Assembly: GCF_005877885.1 (NCBI RefSeq)
Contig: NZ_VCHY01000002.1
Coordinates: 248,001-312,000, forward strand
Source of the DNA: Labilibacter sediminis
GTDB taxonomy: Bacteria; Bacteroidota; Bacteroidia; Bacteroidales; Marinilabiliaceae
DNA: 64,000 nt
Reading direction: 5' to 3'
Part shown: positions 33,501 to 42,002 of the stretch, one piece after another
Layout of the letters: each line of letters starts with the position of its first letter
How positions within the stretch are numbered: the first letter of the stretch is position 1
Program-made: the position numbers and the translations under genes
The notes under the pieces: generated by a model
The model's database searches: none
What the model was told of the DNA's origin: nothing
The model's input: only the letters and a program-made list of their open reading frames with translations

Positions 33501-34362
33501 CCTCATTATTTTTGTAACAAACAACACCGGAAGAGGTAACAGCCATCCAAACACCACCACTACGGTCTTCATAAATTCTAAAAACTCTATTTAAAGGCAC
33601 ATGGCTTGGCCACTCAACCTTCTGTATAGAACCATCAAATTTTAATTGTAAAAGTTCTCCCTGCTTATCCCTTTCAAAAGATAAGATCCACAGATTTCTA
33701 AACTTATCATAGAGTAATGGTACATGTATTCCTTCGGACAAACCATACCTACTTTTTAAATCTGCCGCTTTTACTTGATTTCCCTCAATTTGAAATACAC
33801 CTTTATTGGTGGATACCATTAATTTGTTTGATCCGGCCTTAGTGGCAAAAAATATCCGTTTATCCTTAAATATATCCGCATGCAATTGCGTAAAATTAAC
33901 TATGCTATCATTAGTAATTTGATAAATACTTCTATTGCCTCCAACCTCACGAACCAAAGCCCAAATATTACCATCAATGGTTTCAATAAATTGCATTCTT
34001 TCCTGAAACAATGCTGTGTCTGACTGGATAACATGCTTAAATTTCTGACCATCATACTTTGATATACCTCGTTGAGAGCCCACCCAGAGATTATAGTTAT
34101 TATCGCTGTACAGGCCCATAATAATATCTTCAAGCAAGCCATTTTTCTTGGTCATCACTTCAAAGTCGATTCCGTTAAAACGACACAAGCCGCCACCGTT
34201 GGTTCCCAACCACAAATAACCGAACTTATCCTCTGCAATATCATTTACCTCTGACTGTGGTAAACCCTGCTCAAGAGAATATTGACGAAAGAAATGATGC
34301 TGCCCTTTTACAACAAAAGCTGTACATCCTAATATGATAATATATAATAATCTTAATCTCAT
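30577..34362 (-). CDS. Propeller-type sensor with GAF and degenerate histidine kinase domains
   Basis: 1261 residues: signal peptide (1-20), then about fourteen two-component-regulator propeller repeats (about 22-640), for example FGYLWLGTNGGGLCRFNG. A Y_Y_Y domain (about 690-755), a membrane helix (about 762-784), a coiled coil (about 790-860), a GAF domain (about 865-1010) and a kinase core follow. The HATPase part is intact: VENLLSNAIRYSP, VHDEGPGL and SSGLGLYIVKK. In the dimerisation helix, however, the phospho-acceptor site reads FVKGIQEPL where FxxHDLRxPF-type sequence is expected: His is replaced by Lys. No receiver or DNA-binding domain follows. It may signal without autophosphorylation or inhibit a partner kinase. 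It is a single gene; the ligand is unknown. Confidence 0.85.
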   Translation of the reverse strand: MRLRLLYIIILGCTAFVVKGQHHFFRQYSLEQGLPQSEVNDIAEDKFGYLWLGTNGGGLCRFNGIDFEVMTKKNGLLEDIIMGLYSDNNYNLWVGSQRGISKYDGQKFKHVIQSDTALFQERMQFIETIDGNIWALVREVGGNRSIYQITNDSIVNFTQLHADIFKDKRIFFATKAGSNKLMVSTNKGVFQIEGNQVKAADLKSRYGLSEGIHVPLLYDKFRNLWILSFERDKQGELLQLKFDGSIQKVEWPSHVPLNRVFRIYEDRSGGVWMAVTSSGVVCYKNNEVRFFSASNGLKTSLVTSFGEDREGNMWLGTSGSGLFKYGGDLFVAFNRQSGLGGDIVRAIFQDSKGNFYLGDDNNTISIFDGESVKNIEKTEGVEIGQARKFIELSNDRLLIGALNGLFEYDHNTFKDVSSRYGLNQQMPIIDLLQDNGDLWVAIYGLGLLKYEKSGRSQWYNPENSGLSSPFISNLFIDSNKNLWISTTNGAYKFDGNVFTHFSDKEELNAAWVLQVAEDKVGNIWLATFTGGLNRFDGTDFQYYDTSRGVKSDNIYSVLADAEGNIWAGTQNGVDKITIGANGEVSSIHNFDKDDGFIGIENNGGCNLLDRDGRLWFGTIKGAMVYNPNAEKLNYLEPPVYITEVLLNFKDPEWKEEVEGVRFDSIMPWFQIPENLSLAHYRNHVSFQFDGLCYTVPEKVRYKWKLEPIEEDWSPENKYNKAFYPSLRPGNYTFRVKACNNDGVWNEEGIVYSFEISPAWYQYAWVKILGFIIVFGLVVLMLRSRIRKERKMKYALEEILANNKIEIQKQQAEIIRKTDTLQKQKEQLQAQAESLQGSNKDLERLTKIGQLVAANLSVDKISELLYQSLSKVMSADIFSIGLYNSDEKSIDFSYSYLRGERQPFTRYLIEDKERLAIYCFTHVQEVFVNDFYKEYTNYISEIRPVPEGAESESVIYIPLKTSRDVVGVISVQSLKKGAYTNYHLNFLQNIANYASIALGNALMYQNLVDEQKTLQDKHEHVLVEKDALDLQRQQLEELNNEKNKLFALFVKGIQEPLNMAIGQMTTFLSQSSNCTPEQLEFLGELMYILKQQNEVVGKVLEVRNIEMDFYEYQPQEFELIEAIQEVVCVLEQEAVKKQININVSGKAIKVNLDLSLLVKIVENLLSNAIRYSPNNKSIQIIVTTFNGKVRIEVHDEGPGLTEQEQEKIFEKYIKLNKDTEKEIKSSGLGLYIVKKYVTIMNGEISCESISGFGASFIVQFPL

Positions 34363-34601
34363 CCTTTAAATATACTTTCAATGGTCAGATGGCTACTGTC
34401 CTTCAGACCAGGATCATTCAACCAAATTTTATGTCTATTTATATTTCAAATTAAATAATGAAATTTATAAGCTGGTTTTATCTGTTTTAATTTATTTTTC
34501 AATAGTCAGATGAAACTCCCAAATAAAACATAACAAGACAAAACAACCTGAAGCTTTATTCTACATTGTAATTACACCACAATGTAAAAAATATTAAGCA
34601 T

Positions 34602-36110
34602 TTAAAACCTAAAATAGATAAATGGCTTGACGTTTATTAGGCTAAACTGATAAATTACTACACCAAAAACAATAACCAATATCAATTTAATAACAACATG
34701 ACTTTGAATTAGGTTGACTTTAATAGTTTTTTTAAGCTCTACAGGTAACCAGTGGAGCATATAACCAATAAAAAAAACCACTAAGACATAAGCATATGAC
34801 TCAAACATATGTTGAAAGGAATAAATAGAGAATGCACTTTGTATACGAATAAAAAACAATCTGAGTGTTTCAAGATTAGGAGACCTAAAAACTATCCAGG
34901 TTAAAACCACAAAATGAAAAGTAAAAAGAAATCCTATAAACTTAGGCATTACCATTCCTTTTAGCTTTAACAGACTTTTAAAAAGCTTCTCCAGCAGCAA
35001 GCCAAAACCATGAAGAGCTCCCCATACTACAAACAACCATCCGGCACCATGCCATAAGCCTCCTAGTACCATCGTAATCAAAAGGTTTACACTTCTGCGA
35101 ACGGTGCCATTTCTGTTTCCTCCCAAAGGAATATACAGGTAATCACGCAACCACGAAGAAAGAGAAATATGCCACCTCCGCCAAAAGTCAGTCAGTGACG
35201 TAGCCATATAAGGGCGATTAAAATTTTCGGGCAGGCGAAATCCAAGAATAAGTGCCACACCTATAGCAATGTCAGTATAACCTGAAAAATCACAGTATAT
35301 CTGTAACGCATATGCATAAGCACCCACAACCAGCTCTATTCCACTGTACATCATGGGGGCATCAAATACACGATCAACAAGGTTAACGCTGAGGTAATCT
35401 GATATCACCATCTTTTTAAATAAGCCTCCCATAATAAGCCAAACGGCCCACCAAAACCACCTATGCGACAACTGATACTTTTGATACAGCTGAGGAATAA
35501 ACTCCCATGCTCTTACAATTGGCCCTGCAACCAATTGTGGAAAAAAGGATACGTAAAAACCAAAATCCAGAATATTTGTTACCGGCTTAATTCTGTTTCG
35601 ATAAACATCTATTGAATAACTTATGGTTTGGAAGGTAAAAAACGAGATACCAACAGGCAATATGATTTTAGAAACATCGAGCTGAGTATCGAAAACTGCA
35701 TTAGTAAATACAGAAAAATAATTTTGAATATTAAACTGGTATCCTGACAATTGCTTTATTAAATCACTTAAAAAATACGTGTATTTAAAATAACCAAGAA
35801 GTCCCAGGTTTACCATCAAACTAATTAACAAGAAAACCTTACGAAAAAGTTTGGTTTTACTTTTAGCAATGGCTAAACCAATACTATAATCAACTATCGA
35901 AGAAAATATAAGTAGAAAATAATAGTAACCGCCCGCTTTATAATAGAAGAAAAGACTAACCAGAAAAAGAAAGGCGTTTCGTAAAACGCTTCGTTTGTAA
36001 AGCAAGGCATTACCTAAAAGAACAAAACCAAAAAACAGCCAAAACAAGTAATGCGTAAATACAAACGAGGCATTAGGGTTATATTTTAATATACCAATGA
36101 GTTGTTCCAA
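34602..36110 (-). CDS. MBOAT-family O-acyltransferase (AlgI-like)
   Basis: 502 residues with about eleven membrane helices. The conserved core reads FFPQLVAGPIVRAWEF, FCDFSGYTDIAIGVALILGF, FWRRWHISLSSWLRDYLYIP and GLWHGAGWLFVVWG, with the invariant membrane His (GLWHG). AlgI-like proteins move acetyl groups across the inner membrane for O-acetylation of alginate, other polysaccharides or peptidoglycan. The SGNH-type gene upstream (14-base gap) is the expected periplasmic partner. The acceptor cannot be read from sequence; the lytic transglycosylase next door is at least suggestive of peptidoglycan. Confidence 0.9.
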   Translation of the reverse strand: MEQLIGILKYNPNASFVFTHYLFWLFFGFVLLGNALLYKRSVLRNAFLFLVSLFFYYKAGGYYYFLLIFSSIVDYSIGLAIAKSKTKLFRKVFLLISLMVNLGLLGYFKYTYFLSDLIKQLSGYQFNIQNYFSVFTNAVFDTQLDVSKIILPVGISFFTFQTISYSIDVYRNRIKPVTNILDFGFYVSFFPQLVAGPIVRAWEFIPQLYQKYQLSHRWFWWAVWLIMGGLFKKMVISDYLSVNLVDRVFDAPMMYSGIELVVGAYAYALQIYCDFSGYTDIAIGVALILGFRLPENFNRPYMATSLTDFWRRWHISLSSWLRDYLYIPLGGNRNGTVRRSVNLLITMVLGGLWHGAGWLFVVWGALHGFGLLLEKLFKSLLKLKGMVMPKFIGFLFTFHFVVLTWIVFRSPNLETLRLFFIRIQSAFSIYSFQHMFESYAYVLVVFFIGYMLHWLPVELKKTIKVNLIQSHVVIKLILVIVFGVVIYQFSLINVKPFIYFRF

Positions 36111-36124
36111 AAGCTGCTGTTGAA

Positions 36125-37588
36125 TTAATTTGTATTAAAAGTAGTTGAATTATTCCAGTTATTATAATCGTGCATAATGGCAGTATAAATCCAGCTGGCC
36201 ACCTGCTCACCACCCCTGCTGTTAAAATGCGTATAATCTGACATGGCTTTGCGAGGCTCTTCTTCTACCCATTTTAACATAGATCCTTCACCTCCCATCG
36301 CCTCAAACAAATCGAAAAAACCAAAACCGGCTTTAAAAGCTGCCGCCTTTTGAGCCTCTTTTATTTTATATATATGCTGATATGACTTGGCTTCTCCTCC
36401 TTCCCTGCTGGCGACATCTCCAACACCAACTACCACTACAGGAACATTTGGCATGGTTTGCTTTATTATTTTGAGTTGCTTATAAAAAGTACGGCTGTAA
36501 AAAGTATAGTTATCCGTTATTGTGGGCACCATATTGGTACCATATTGCAGAATCACCAATCCAATATTCATATAATCAGCCATAGCCCTGTACAATACCG
36601 TATCCGTTTTATCTAAGCGTGGTGATGATTGTCCTCTCATAGCAATATTATCTACTGCTACCCCAGCCACGCTATCTAGACTCAATCCTAAGAACAAAGG
36701 ACTTTGTTTAGCTTCAAACTCAAGAGAAAATCTTTGAGGCGCTTCTTTAAAAGTCCAGTTGATTTCGGTTATACCATCCTCTTTTCCCAGCGAATCACTA
36801 CTAATTTTCTCATTTTCCCATAAGGCATTAACCACCAAAGGTTTTTCGATGCTTTTTAGAAACAATCGAGACTTATAAAACTTACTTGCTTTAGGTTGAG
36901 CCAGAGATGACCTGGATATAAATATTTTTGAAATCCCGACGGAATCAATGGTTGCTACTCTCCCCAACAAACCATATTGATTATCTTTAATTAACCGGGG
37001 CACATTATAAATAGCATGCTCACTCCAATAACCTACATTACGAATCCATACAGAAGGAAATTGTTTTTGCGGATCATAAACCGTTATTAAACCAGGTCCT
37101 GTTCCTTTAAATTTAGATTGAAATGATTCGCGCAGATAACGTGTGATTCTATCTCCTTCTATCTGGGAATCGCCCATATGCAGCACCCTAATCACTTTAG
37201 ATGAATCAATAGCACCAGCTGCTCTTTTATAAAATGAATAAAGGGATTTTTTAAAAACCTGAGGATAGCTTAATAATATATTCTTATTACCAATAGAATC
37301 TTTAACAATTGTATCCAATACTACCGGTAATACTTCGGGAGCAATCGTATCCTTTATATCAGATATCGTATCAACTAAACTAAATTGAATGGAGTCCTTT
37401 AAATAACCAGCGCTATCCTCAACAGTATTGATCGAATATTTATTAAACAACTGATCGACAGAAATCCACTTTACACGAAAAGATGAAGACCCAATTCGAA
37501 AACCTTCATGTGGCGTAAAATAACTCAATACACCAAATACAATAACTACAATGACATAGTATAAAAATATTTTAGGAGGCTTAAGCAT
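36125..37588 (-). CDS. SGNH/GDSL-type hydrolase or acetyltransferase partner of MBOAT
   Basis: 487 residues with an N-terminal membrane anchor (about 8-25) and periplasmic remainder. Block I is VLHMGDSQIEGDRITRYL (Ser of GDSQ), with a Gly block and an Asn in LQYGTN. The C-terminal block is DYTHFNSRGGEQVASW, with the catalytic Asp/His. This arrangement matches PatB/AlgJ/AlgX-like SGNH proteins that take acetyl from an MBOAT membrane protein and place it on a glycan. It is translationally close to the MBOAT gene and lies downstream of the parA-to-transglycosylase gene group on the same strand, 74 bases after the transglycosylase stop. Confidence 0.85.
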   Translation of the reverse strand: MLKPPKIFLYYVIVVIVFGVLSYFTPHEGFRIGSSSFRVKWISVDQLFNKYSINTVEDSAGYLKDSIQFSLVDTISDIKDTIAPEVLPVVLDTIVKDSIGNKNILLSYPQVFKKSLYSFYKRAAGAIDSSKVIRVLHMGDSQIEGDRITRYLRESFQSKFKGTGPGLITVYDPQKQFPSVWIRNVGYWSEHAIYNVPRLIKDNQYGLLGRVATIDSVGISKIFISRSSLAQPKASKFYKSRLFLKSIEKPLVVNALWENEKISSDSLGKEDGITEINWTFKEAPQRFSLEFEAKQSPLFLGLSLDSVAGVAVDNIAMRGQSSPRLDKTDTVLYRAMADYMNIGLVILQYGTNMVPTITDNYTFYSRTFYKQLKIIKQTMPNVPVVVVGVGDVASREGGEAKSYQHIYKIKEAQKAAAFKAGFGFFDLFEAMGGEGSMLKWVEEEPRKAMSDYTHFNSRGGEQVASWIYTAIMHDYNNWNNSTTFNTN

Positions 37589-37662
37589 TCTGTGATTTTA
37601 GCAACCATTAATATACACCACCTAAATGGTACTACCAACAGCTCCAGAAAAAATATACGATT

Positions 37663-39228
37663 CTAACTCTTTGGTTTGATCTTCAACCTCTGTCCGGGAC
37701 TGATTTTAGAACCATTAGTAAGGCTGTTTAGTCGCATGATATCATTGTTTGAAACGCCCGGATACTTTTGGGCAATGGACCATAAATTATCTCCACTGCG
37801 TACTGTATAATATTCGTACTCTGAGCTTACTGTTTGAGATAATTTTTTATCCGCTGGTACAGGTTTTGAAGCATTTACTGTACGCCCACTTATAGCCTGC
37901 TTTTGAGCATAGCTCATCCCATTTATCTTTTTATAATGATCCACTTTATTTTTTGGAACATACACCACTAGTTTTTGCCCTACCTTAATTAAATTTCGGC
38001 GGATATTATTCCAGTAACGTAAGTCTGATGAATACACATCATACCAGTCGGCAATAAGACCCACGGCATCACCGGATTTAACGGTATAATATACTTTGGC
38101 TTTGTTTTTAGGTGCTGCAGGCGCATTGTAATGATTCGAAGGGGAAACCACCAACCTGTCAGACGCAAAATATTTCTCACGCTGATATGCAAAAATACTA
38201 TCCTCTAAAGTGATAAACTTTTCTGTTGCATCAACCGGAATTGTTAACGCATATGCTTTCTTTTGTGCTGGCACAACATCTCTTCTGTACTGTGGATTTA
38301 AATCACGCAAGGTTTGAACAGGAATACCCGTCACTGCCGAAACTTGTTTAAAGTGAAGCAGTTCTGAAATCATAATGGTATCCGTAGCCTGAACGATATC
38401 AGCTTCTCTTGGATAAATCACATGTTCTTCATGATAATTCATTGCATAAGCTGCTGCTATAAATGCCGGCACATACCCCCTGGTTTCGCGAGGGAGGCGA
38501 TAATAAATTTGCCAAAAATCACGTTTCCCTCCAGAACGATAAATAGCCTTATTTACATTTCCCGGGCCACAGTTATATGCTGCAATAACCAAGTACCAAT
38601 CTCCGTATTGCTTATATAAATCTTTAAGAAAATTAACAGCTGCCTGAGATGATTTAACCGGATCCCGTCGATCATCTATGTATGAATCAACTTTTAAACC
38701 ATACATCTTACCGGTTCCATACATAAACTGCCATAAGCCTGAAGCTCCGGCTCTGGAGAAAGCTCTGGGATTTAATGCTGATTCAATAATTGGCAGATAT
38801 TTTAACTCCATCGGTAATTCTGCTGCATCCAGGGCTTCTTCAAAAATGGGGAAGTAATAATCTGACAGCCCCAACATTATTTCAACCTGCTGACGCTTCT
38901 TTTCAGTATATAACTGAATATATGCCTTAACTTTACTATTAAATGGAAATTCTAACGGAGATTCTAAAGATTGAAGTCTTTGTATATAAACAGAATCAGG
39001 TAATTTAGTCGGATAACCACTCGTAAGCGTTACTTTAGGTTCTTTAAATTGCTCAGTAATCTTAACACTATCCAGATTCTCTGTAAAAAAACCTTCTTCT
39101 ACGTCATTTCCTAAATCAAGTGTATCACTGGCTGTAATTAACGAATCAACCTCTGCACTATCTTGTGCTTGTAAAATATTTAATGAAACAGCAAATACTC
39201 CTGCAAAAATAAAAAACCTTAACATCAT
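37663..39228 (-). CDS. Lytic transglycosylase with two LysM domains (MltD-like)
   Basis: 521 residues: signal peptide (1-21, ILQAQ) and a goose-lysozyme-like SLT domain (about 120-270) with ELKYLPIIESALNPRAFSRA, SGLWQFMYGTGKMYGL and the AAYNCGPGNV motif. LysM 1 lies at about 378-425 (YYTVKSGDAVGLIADWY) and LysM 2 at about 470-518 (YYTVRSGDNLWSIAQKYP). The Glu of IIES is the expected catalytic acid. The enzyme cleaves peptidoglycan glycan strands in the periplasm, and the LysM domains hold it on the wall. The order parA-parB-DUF5683-transglycosylase recurs in Bacteroidota, so a link to cell division is likely. Confidence 0.92.
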   Translation of the reverse strand: MMLRFFIFAGVFAVSLNILQAQDSAEVDSLITASDTLDLGNDVEEGFFTENLDSVKITEQFKEPKVTLTSGYPTKLPDSVYIQRLQSLESPLEFPFNSKVKAYIQLYTEKKRQQVEIMLGLSDYYFPIFEEALDAAELPMELKYLPIIESALNPRAFSRAGASGLWQFMYGTGKMYGLKVDSYIDDRRDPVKSSQAAVNFLKDLYKQYGDWYLVIAAYNCGPGNVNKAIYRSGGKRDFWQIYYRLPRETRGYVPAFIAAAYAMNYHEEHVIYPREADIVQATDTIMISELLHFKQVSAVTGIPVQTLRDLNPQYRRDVVPAQKKAYALTIPVDATEKFITLEDSIFAYQREKYFASDRLVVSPSNHYNAPAAPKNKAKVYYTVKSGDAVGLIADWYDVYSSDLRYWNNIRRNLIKVGQKLVVYVPKNKVDHYKKINGMSYAQKQAISGRTVNASKPVPADKKLSQTVSSEYEYYTVRSGDNLWSIAQKYPGVSNNDIMRLNSLTNGSKISPGQRLKIKPKS

Positions 39229-39247
39229 CCTTCTTTTATTGTTTTAA

Positions 39248-39934
39248 TTAAAACACCAACTTCAACTGCAACCCAACACTATTCATTCCTACTCCGGGAT
39301 TTACGATAGGTTCAACATGCAAACTTAAATCATCGCTCACATCAAACGTTTTAAAGTGAGCATCTACACTGGCATCTACCAGGTTTAATACGTAAACCAA
39401 AGCAAAACCAACATAACTAATATCTCTATACTTTTTATAGTATTTCTTTTTATTATTCAGTGCATTTCCGAACCAATCGGCATATGGCCCGTTATTTTCT
39501 ACATCCTCCAGTGATAGTCCAACAGGAAGTACATCTTCATAACTTTTATTTCCCGGATCCTGAATAAGGAAATCACGATAAGCAGTACGATAAGTATTAT
39601 ACCATTTAGTGTTAAAATGAATGGCATAAATAACACCTCCAAAACCGGCATACAGAATAGGTATTTTCCAATACTTACCATTATAAGCCTGCCCCAATCC
39701 CGGTAACACCGCAGAATAAAAAGTGGCTTTATGTGGTGAATGGGGTTTTATTACAACAGGTTTTGCATCAAGAGTATCTGCCGATACAATGGTTACCGAA
39801 TCTGATTGTGCTTTTAAACCTTGGGAACAAACCAACAAAAAGACAACAAATATAATGTGGTAAATGATTCCTTTATTCTTCACCAATAGATAGTTCAAAT
39901 TGTTTATTATACGAGCAATAGCTGCTATAAACAT
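39248..39934 (-). CDS. DUF5683 domain-containing protein
   Basis: 228 residues. A signal or anchor segment (about 20-42, ending GLKAQS) precedes the DUF5683 core ATFYSAVLPGLGQAYNGKYW, with two membrane segments (IPILYAGFGGVIYAI and YVGFALVYVLNLVDA) and a strand-rich end. The family is found next to parB and lytic transglycosylases in many Bacteroidota. Its role is unknown; it could connect chromosome partition with envelope growth. The gene lies between parB (7-base gap) and the transglycosylase (19-base gap), clearly within one operon. Confidence 0.85.
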   Translation of the reverse strand: MFIAAIARIINNLNYLLVKNKGIIYHIIFVVFLLVCSQGLKAQSDSVTIVSADTLDAKPVVIKPHSPHKATFYSAVLPGLGQAYNGKYWKIPILYAGFGGVIYAIHFNTKWYNTYRTAYRDFLIQDPGNKSYEDVLPVGLSLEDVENNGPYADWFGNALNNKKKYYKKYRDISYVGFALVYVLNLVDASVDAHFKTFDVSDDLSLHVEPIVNPGVGMNSVGLQLKLVF

Positions 39935-39941
39935 TTAAAAT

Positions 39942-40829
39942 TTACTTTGTATTTGCCTTGTCCAGAATATCAATGATTCTTTCAAGATCATCATCTGAAC
40001 TAAACGGGATAACTATTTTCCCATTTCCATTATCTCCCCTGGAAAACTGAACTTTGGTATCGAAAACACTGGATATTTGATTGCTCAAGTGCTGATACTC
40101 TTCCGGTAAAACACTTTTCTTTTTAGCAGGCTTTTTATCGGCACTTTTATCACTGTTTAAATCGCGCACCACCTCCTCTACTTTACGTACAGAATAATCA
40201 TTGGCCACAATTTCTTCATAAATCTTTATTTGAACTTTTGAGTCAGCAATACCAATAATGGCTCGTGCATGTCCCATACCGATTACTTTATCTCTTAATC
40301 CCAGCTGTATTTCTCCCGGAAGCTTTAATAAGCGTAGATAATTGGTTACGGTAGATCTCTTTTTTCCCACGCGTTCAGACATGCTTTCCTGAGTAAGATC
40401 ACACTCATCAAGTAAACGTTGGTAACTAATGGCTATTTCAATAGGATCAAGGTCTTCACGCTGAATATTTTCAACCAAGGCCATTTCAAGCATGGTTTCA
40501 TCATCAGCAGTACGAACATAAACAGGGACCTTTTCTAAACCTACTAACTTAGATGCTCTAAATCGACGTTCTCCGGCAATCAACTGATACTTATTGCCAT
40601 TTTTACGAACGGTTAAAGGCTGAATAACTCCTATTTCTCTTATTGAAGCTGCCAATTCATCTAGTTTTTCTTCATCAAAACGAGAGCGTGGCTGCCACGG
40701 GTTAGCCACAATTTTACTCACCTCAATCTCATTCATTCCTGCCAAAGGCTTATTATTGCCCCTGGTTACTTCATCAGCATTATCTATAAGAGCTCCCAGC
40801 CCTCTTCCTAAAGCACTTTTTTTAGCCAT
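39942..40829 (-). CDS. parB: Chromosome partitioning protein ParB
   Basis: 295 residues. It opens KKSALGRGLGALI, typical of chromosomal ParB. The nuclease-like N-terminal domain has NPWQPRSRFDEEKLDELA and the CTP-binding GERRFRASKL motif. A helix-turn-helix follows (LTQESMSERVGKKRSTVTNY) and the C-terminal dimerisation segment ends LERIIDILDKAN. It binds parS sites, clamps and spreads with CTP, and acts with ParA, whose gene lies 75 bases upstream. I saw no clear parS palindrome nearby. Downstream genes of the operon handle peptidoglycan. Confidence 0.95.
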   Translation of the reverse strand: MAKKSALGRGLGALIDNADEVTRGNNKPLAGMNEIEVSKIVANPWQPRSRFDEEKLDELAASIREIGVIQPLTVRKNGNKYQLIAGERRFRASKLVGLEKVPVYVRTADDETMLEMALVENIQREDLDPIEIAISYQRLLDECDLTQESMSERVGKKRSTVTNYLRLLKLPGEIQLGLRDKVIGMGHARAIIGIADSKVQIKIYEEIVANDYSVRKVEEVVRDLNSDKSADKKPAKKKSVLPEEYQHLSNQISSVFDTKVQFSRGDNGNGKIVIPFSSDDDLERIIDILDKANTK

Positions 40830-40904
40830 TCTATATTCTATTGGTAGTTGCTAGGTATCACTACCGGCAAACTACATCTATTTAAAATTCTATCTTCTAA
40901 TACT

Positions 40905-41705
40905 TTACTTTATGACTTTATCTTTACTGTCGATTTTTGTCATATTGTTTTTTTGCAATAATTCGCGAGCTAAATTTAAATAACTAACTGCTCCTTTACT
41001 AGTGGCATCATACTCAACAACGGCTTTTCCATAACTAGGAGCCTCACTTAATTTAATATTACGGGTGATTAAAGTTTCAAATACCATATCCTGGAAATGT
41101 CTTTGAACTTCCTCCACAACCTGATTAGATAATCTTAAGCGCGAATCATACATTGTTAATAAGAAACCTTCAATTTCAAGTGTTGTATTTAACCTGCTTT
41201 GAATAATCTTAATGGTATTTAAAAGCTTACCCAATCCTTCAAGTGCAAAATATTCACACTGAACAGGAATAATTACCGAGTCGGCAGCTGTTAATGAATT
41301 AACCGTGATTAAACCCAATGAAGGAGAACAGTCTATTAAAACAAAATCGTATCTGTCCTTAATTTGATTTAATACCTTTTTAAGTACATTTTCTCTTTCG
41401 GGTAGATTTAGCATTTCAATTTCAGCTCCAACTAAATCAATATGCGAAGGCAACAAATCAAGCCCTTCAATTTCGGTATTTAATAAGGCATTAGACGGAT
41501 CTATCCCGTCAACAATACATTCGTAAATACTTGCTTCAATTTCTCTTAAATCAAACCCTAATCCTGAAGTGGCATTAGCCTGAGGATCGGCATCAACTAC
41601 CAAAATCTTATATTCCAAAACTGCCAAACTTGCAGCCAGATTAATAGCAGTAGTTGTTTTACCTACACCTCCTTTTTGATTTGCCAGTGCAATGATTTTT
41701 CCCAT
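40905..41705 (-). CDS. parA: Chromosome partitioning ATPase ParA (Soj)
   Basis: 266 residues. The deviant Walker A motif is QKGGVGKTTTAINLA; LVVDADPQANATSGLG and VLIDCSPSLGLITVNSL (Walker B region) follow. Length and sequence match chromosomal Soj/ParA proteins. It cycles ATP-dependently on the nucleoid and moves ParB-bound origins. It is first of the parA-parB-DUF5683-transglycosylase group on the minus strand. The spacer upstream (41706-42002) is AT-rich; its CAAAGTTA at 41854-41861 is an exact minus-strand -7 box (TAACTTTG), but without a clear -33 box. Confidence 0.95.
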   Translation of the reverse strand: MGKIIALANQKGGVGKTTTAINLAASLAVLEYKILVVDADPQANATSGLGFDLREIEASIYECIVDGIDPSNALLNTEIEGLDLLPSHIDLVGAEIEMLNLPERENVLKKVLNQIKDRYDFVLIDCSPSLGLITVNSLTAADSVIIPVQCEYFALEGLGKLLNTIKIIQSRLNTTLEIEGFLLTMYDSRLRLSNQVVEEVQRHFQDMVFETLITRNIKLSEAPSYGKAVVEYDATSKGAVSYLNLARELLQKNNMTKIDSKDKVIK

Positions 41706-42002
41706 ATGATGGTAATTAAAATGAAAATTTAATTTAACAAAATTCTACTATTCACTTGTCCTAAATCACAACCCTTCTTATTCTTCTTCTCAATTAAATA
41801 ACACAAGTAATTGACATACTCCATGTTGCTTTTTACTTTTTATTAAAGCCTGTCAAAGTTAAACTTTTAATTAATAAAACATATACGAAAAACAGCATAA
41901 AAGTTTCACTCATCCCAGAAAGTAATCAAACACTCACATTAAGGTATTAATTCATCAATTATTATTATTTCAAACCACACAACCTAATCCAGGTCATTTG
42001 TG

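Noticed and set aside
34363-34601. TACATTGT/ACAATGTA hairpin (34562-34586) as terminator of the MBOAT gene
   Set aside because: The stem is only eight AT-rich pairs and no U-tract follows on the minus strand, so termination is not supported.
39942-42002. Search for a parS site near parAB
   Set aside because: No convincing 14-16-bp palindrome of the GTTCCACGTGGAAC type was seen, so no partition site is claimed.
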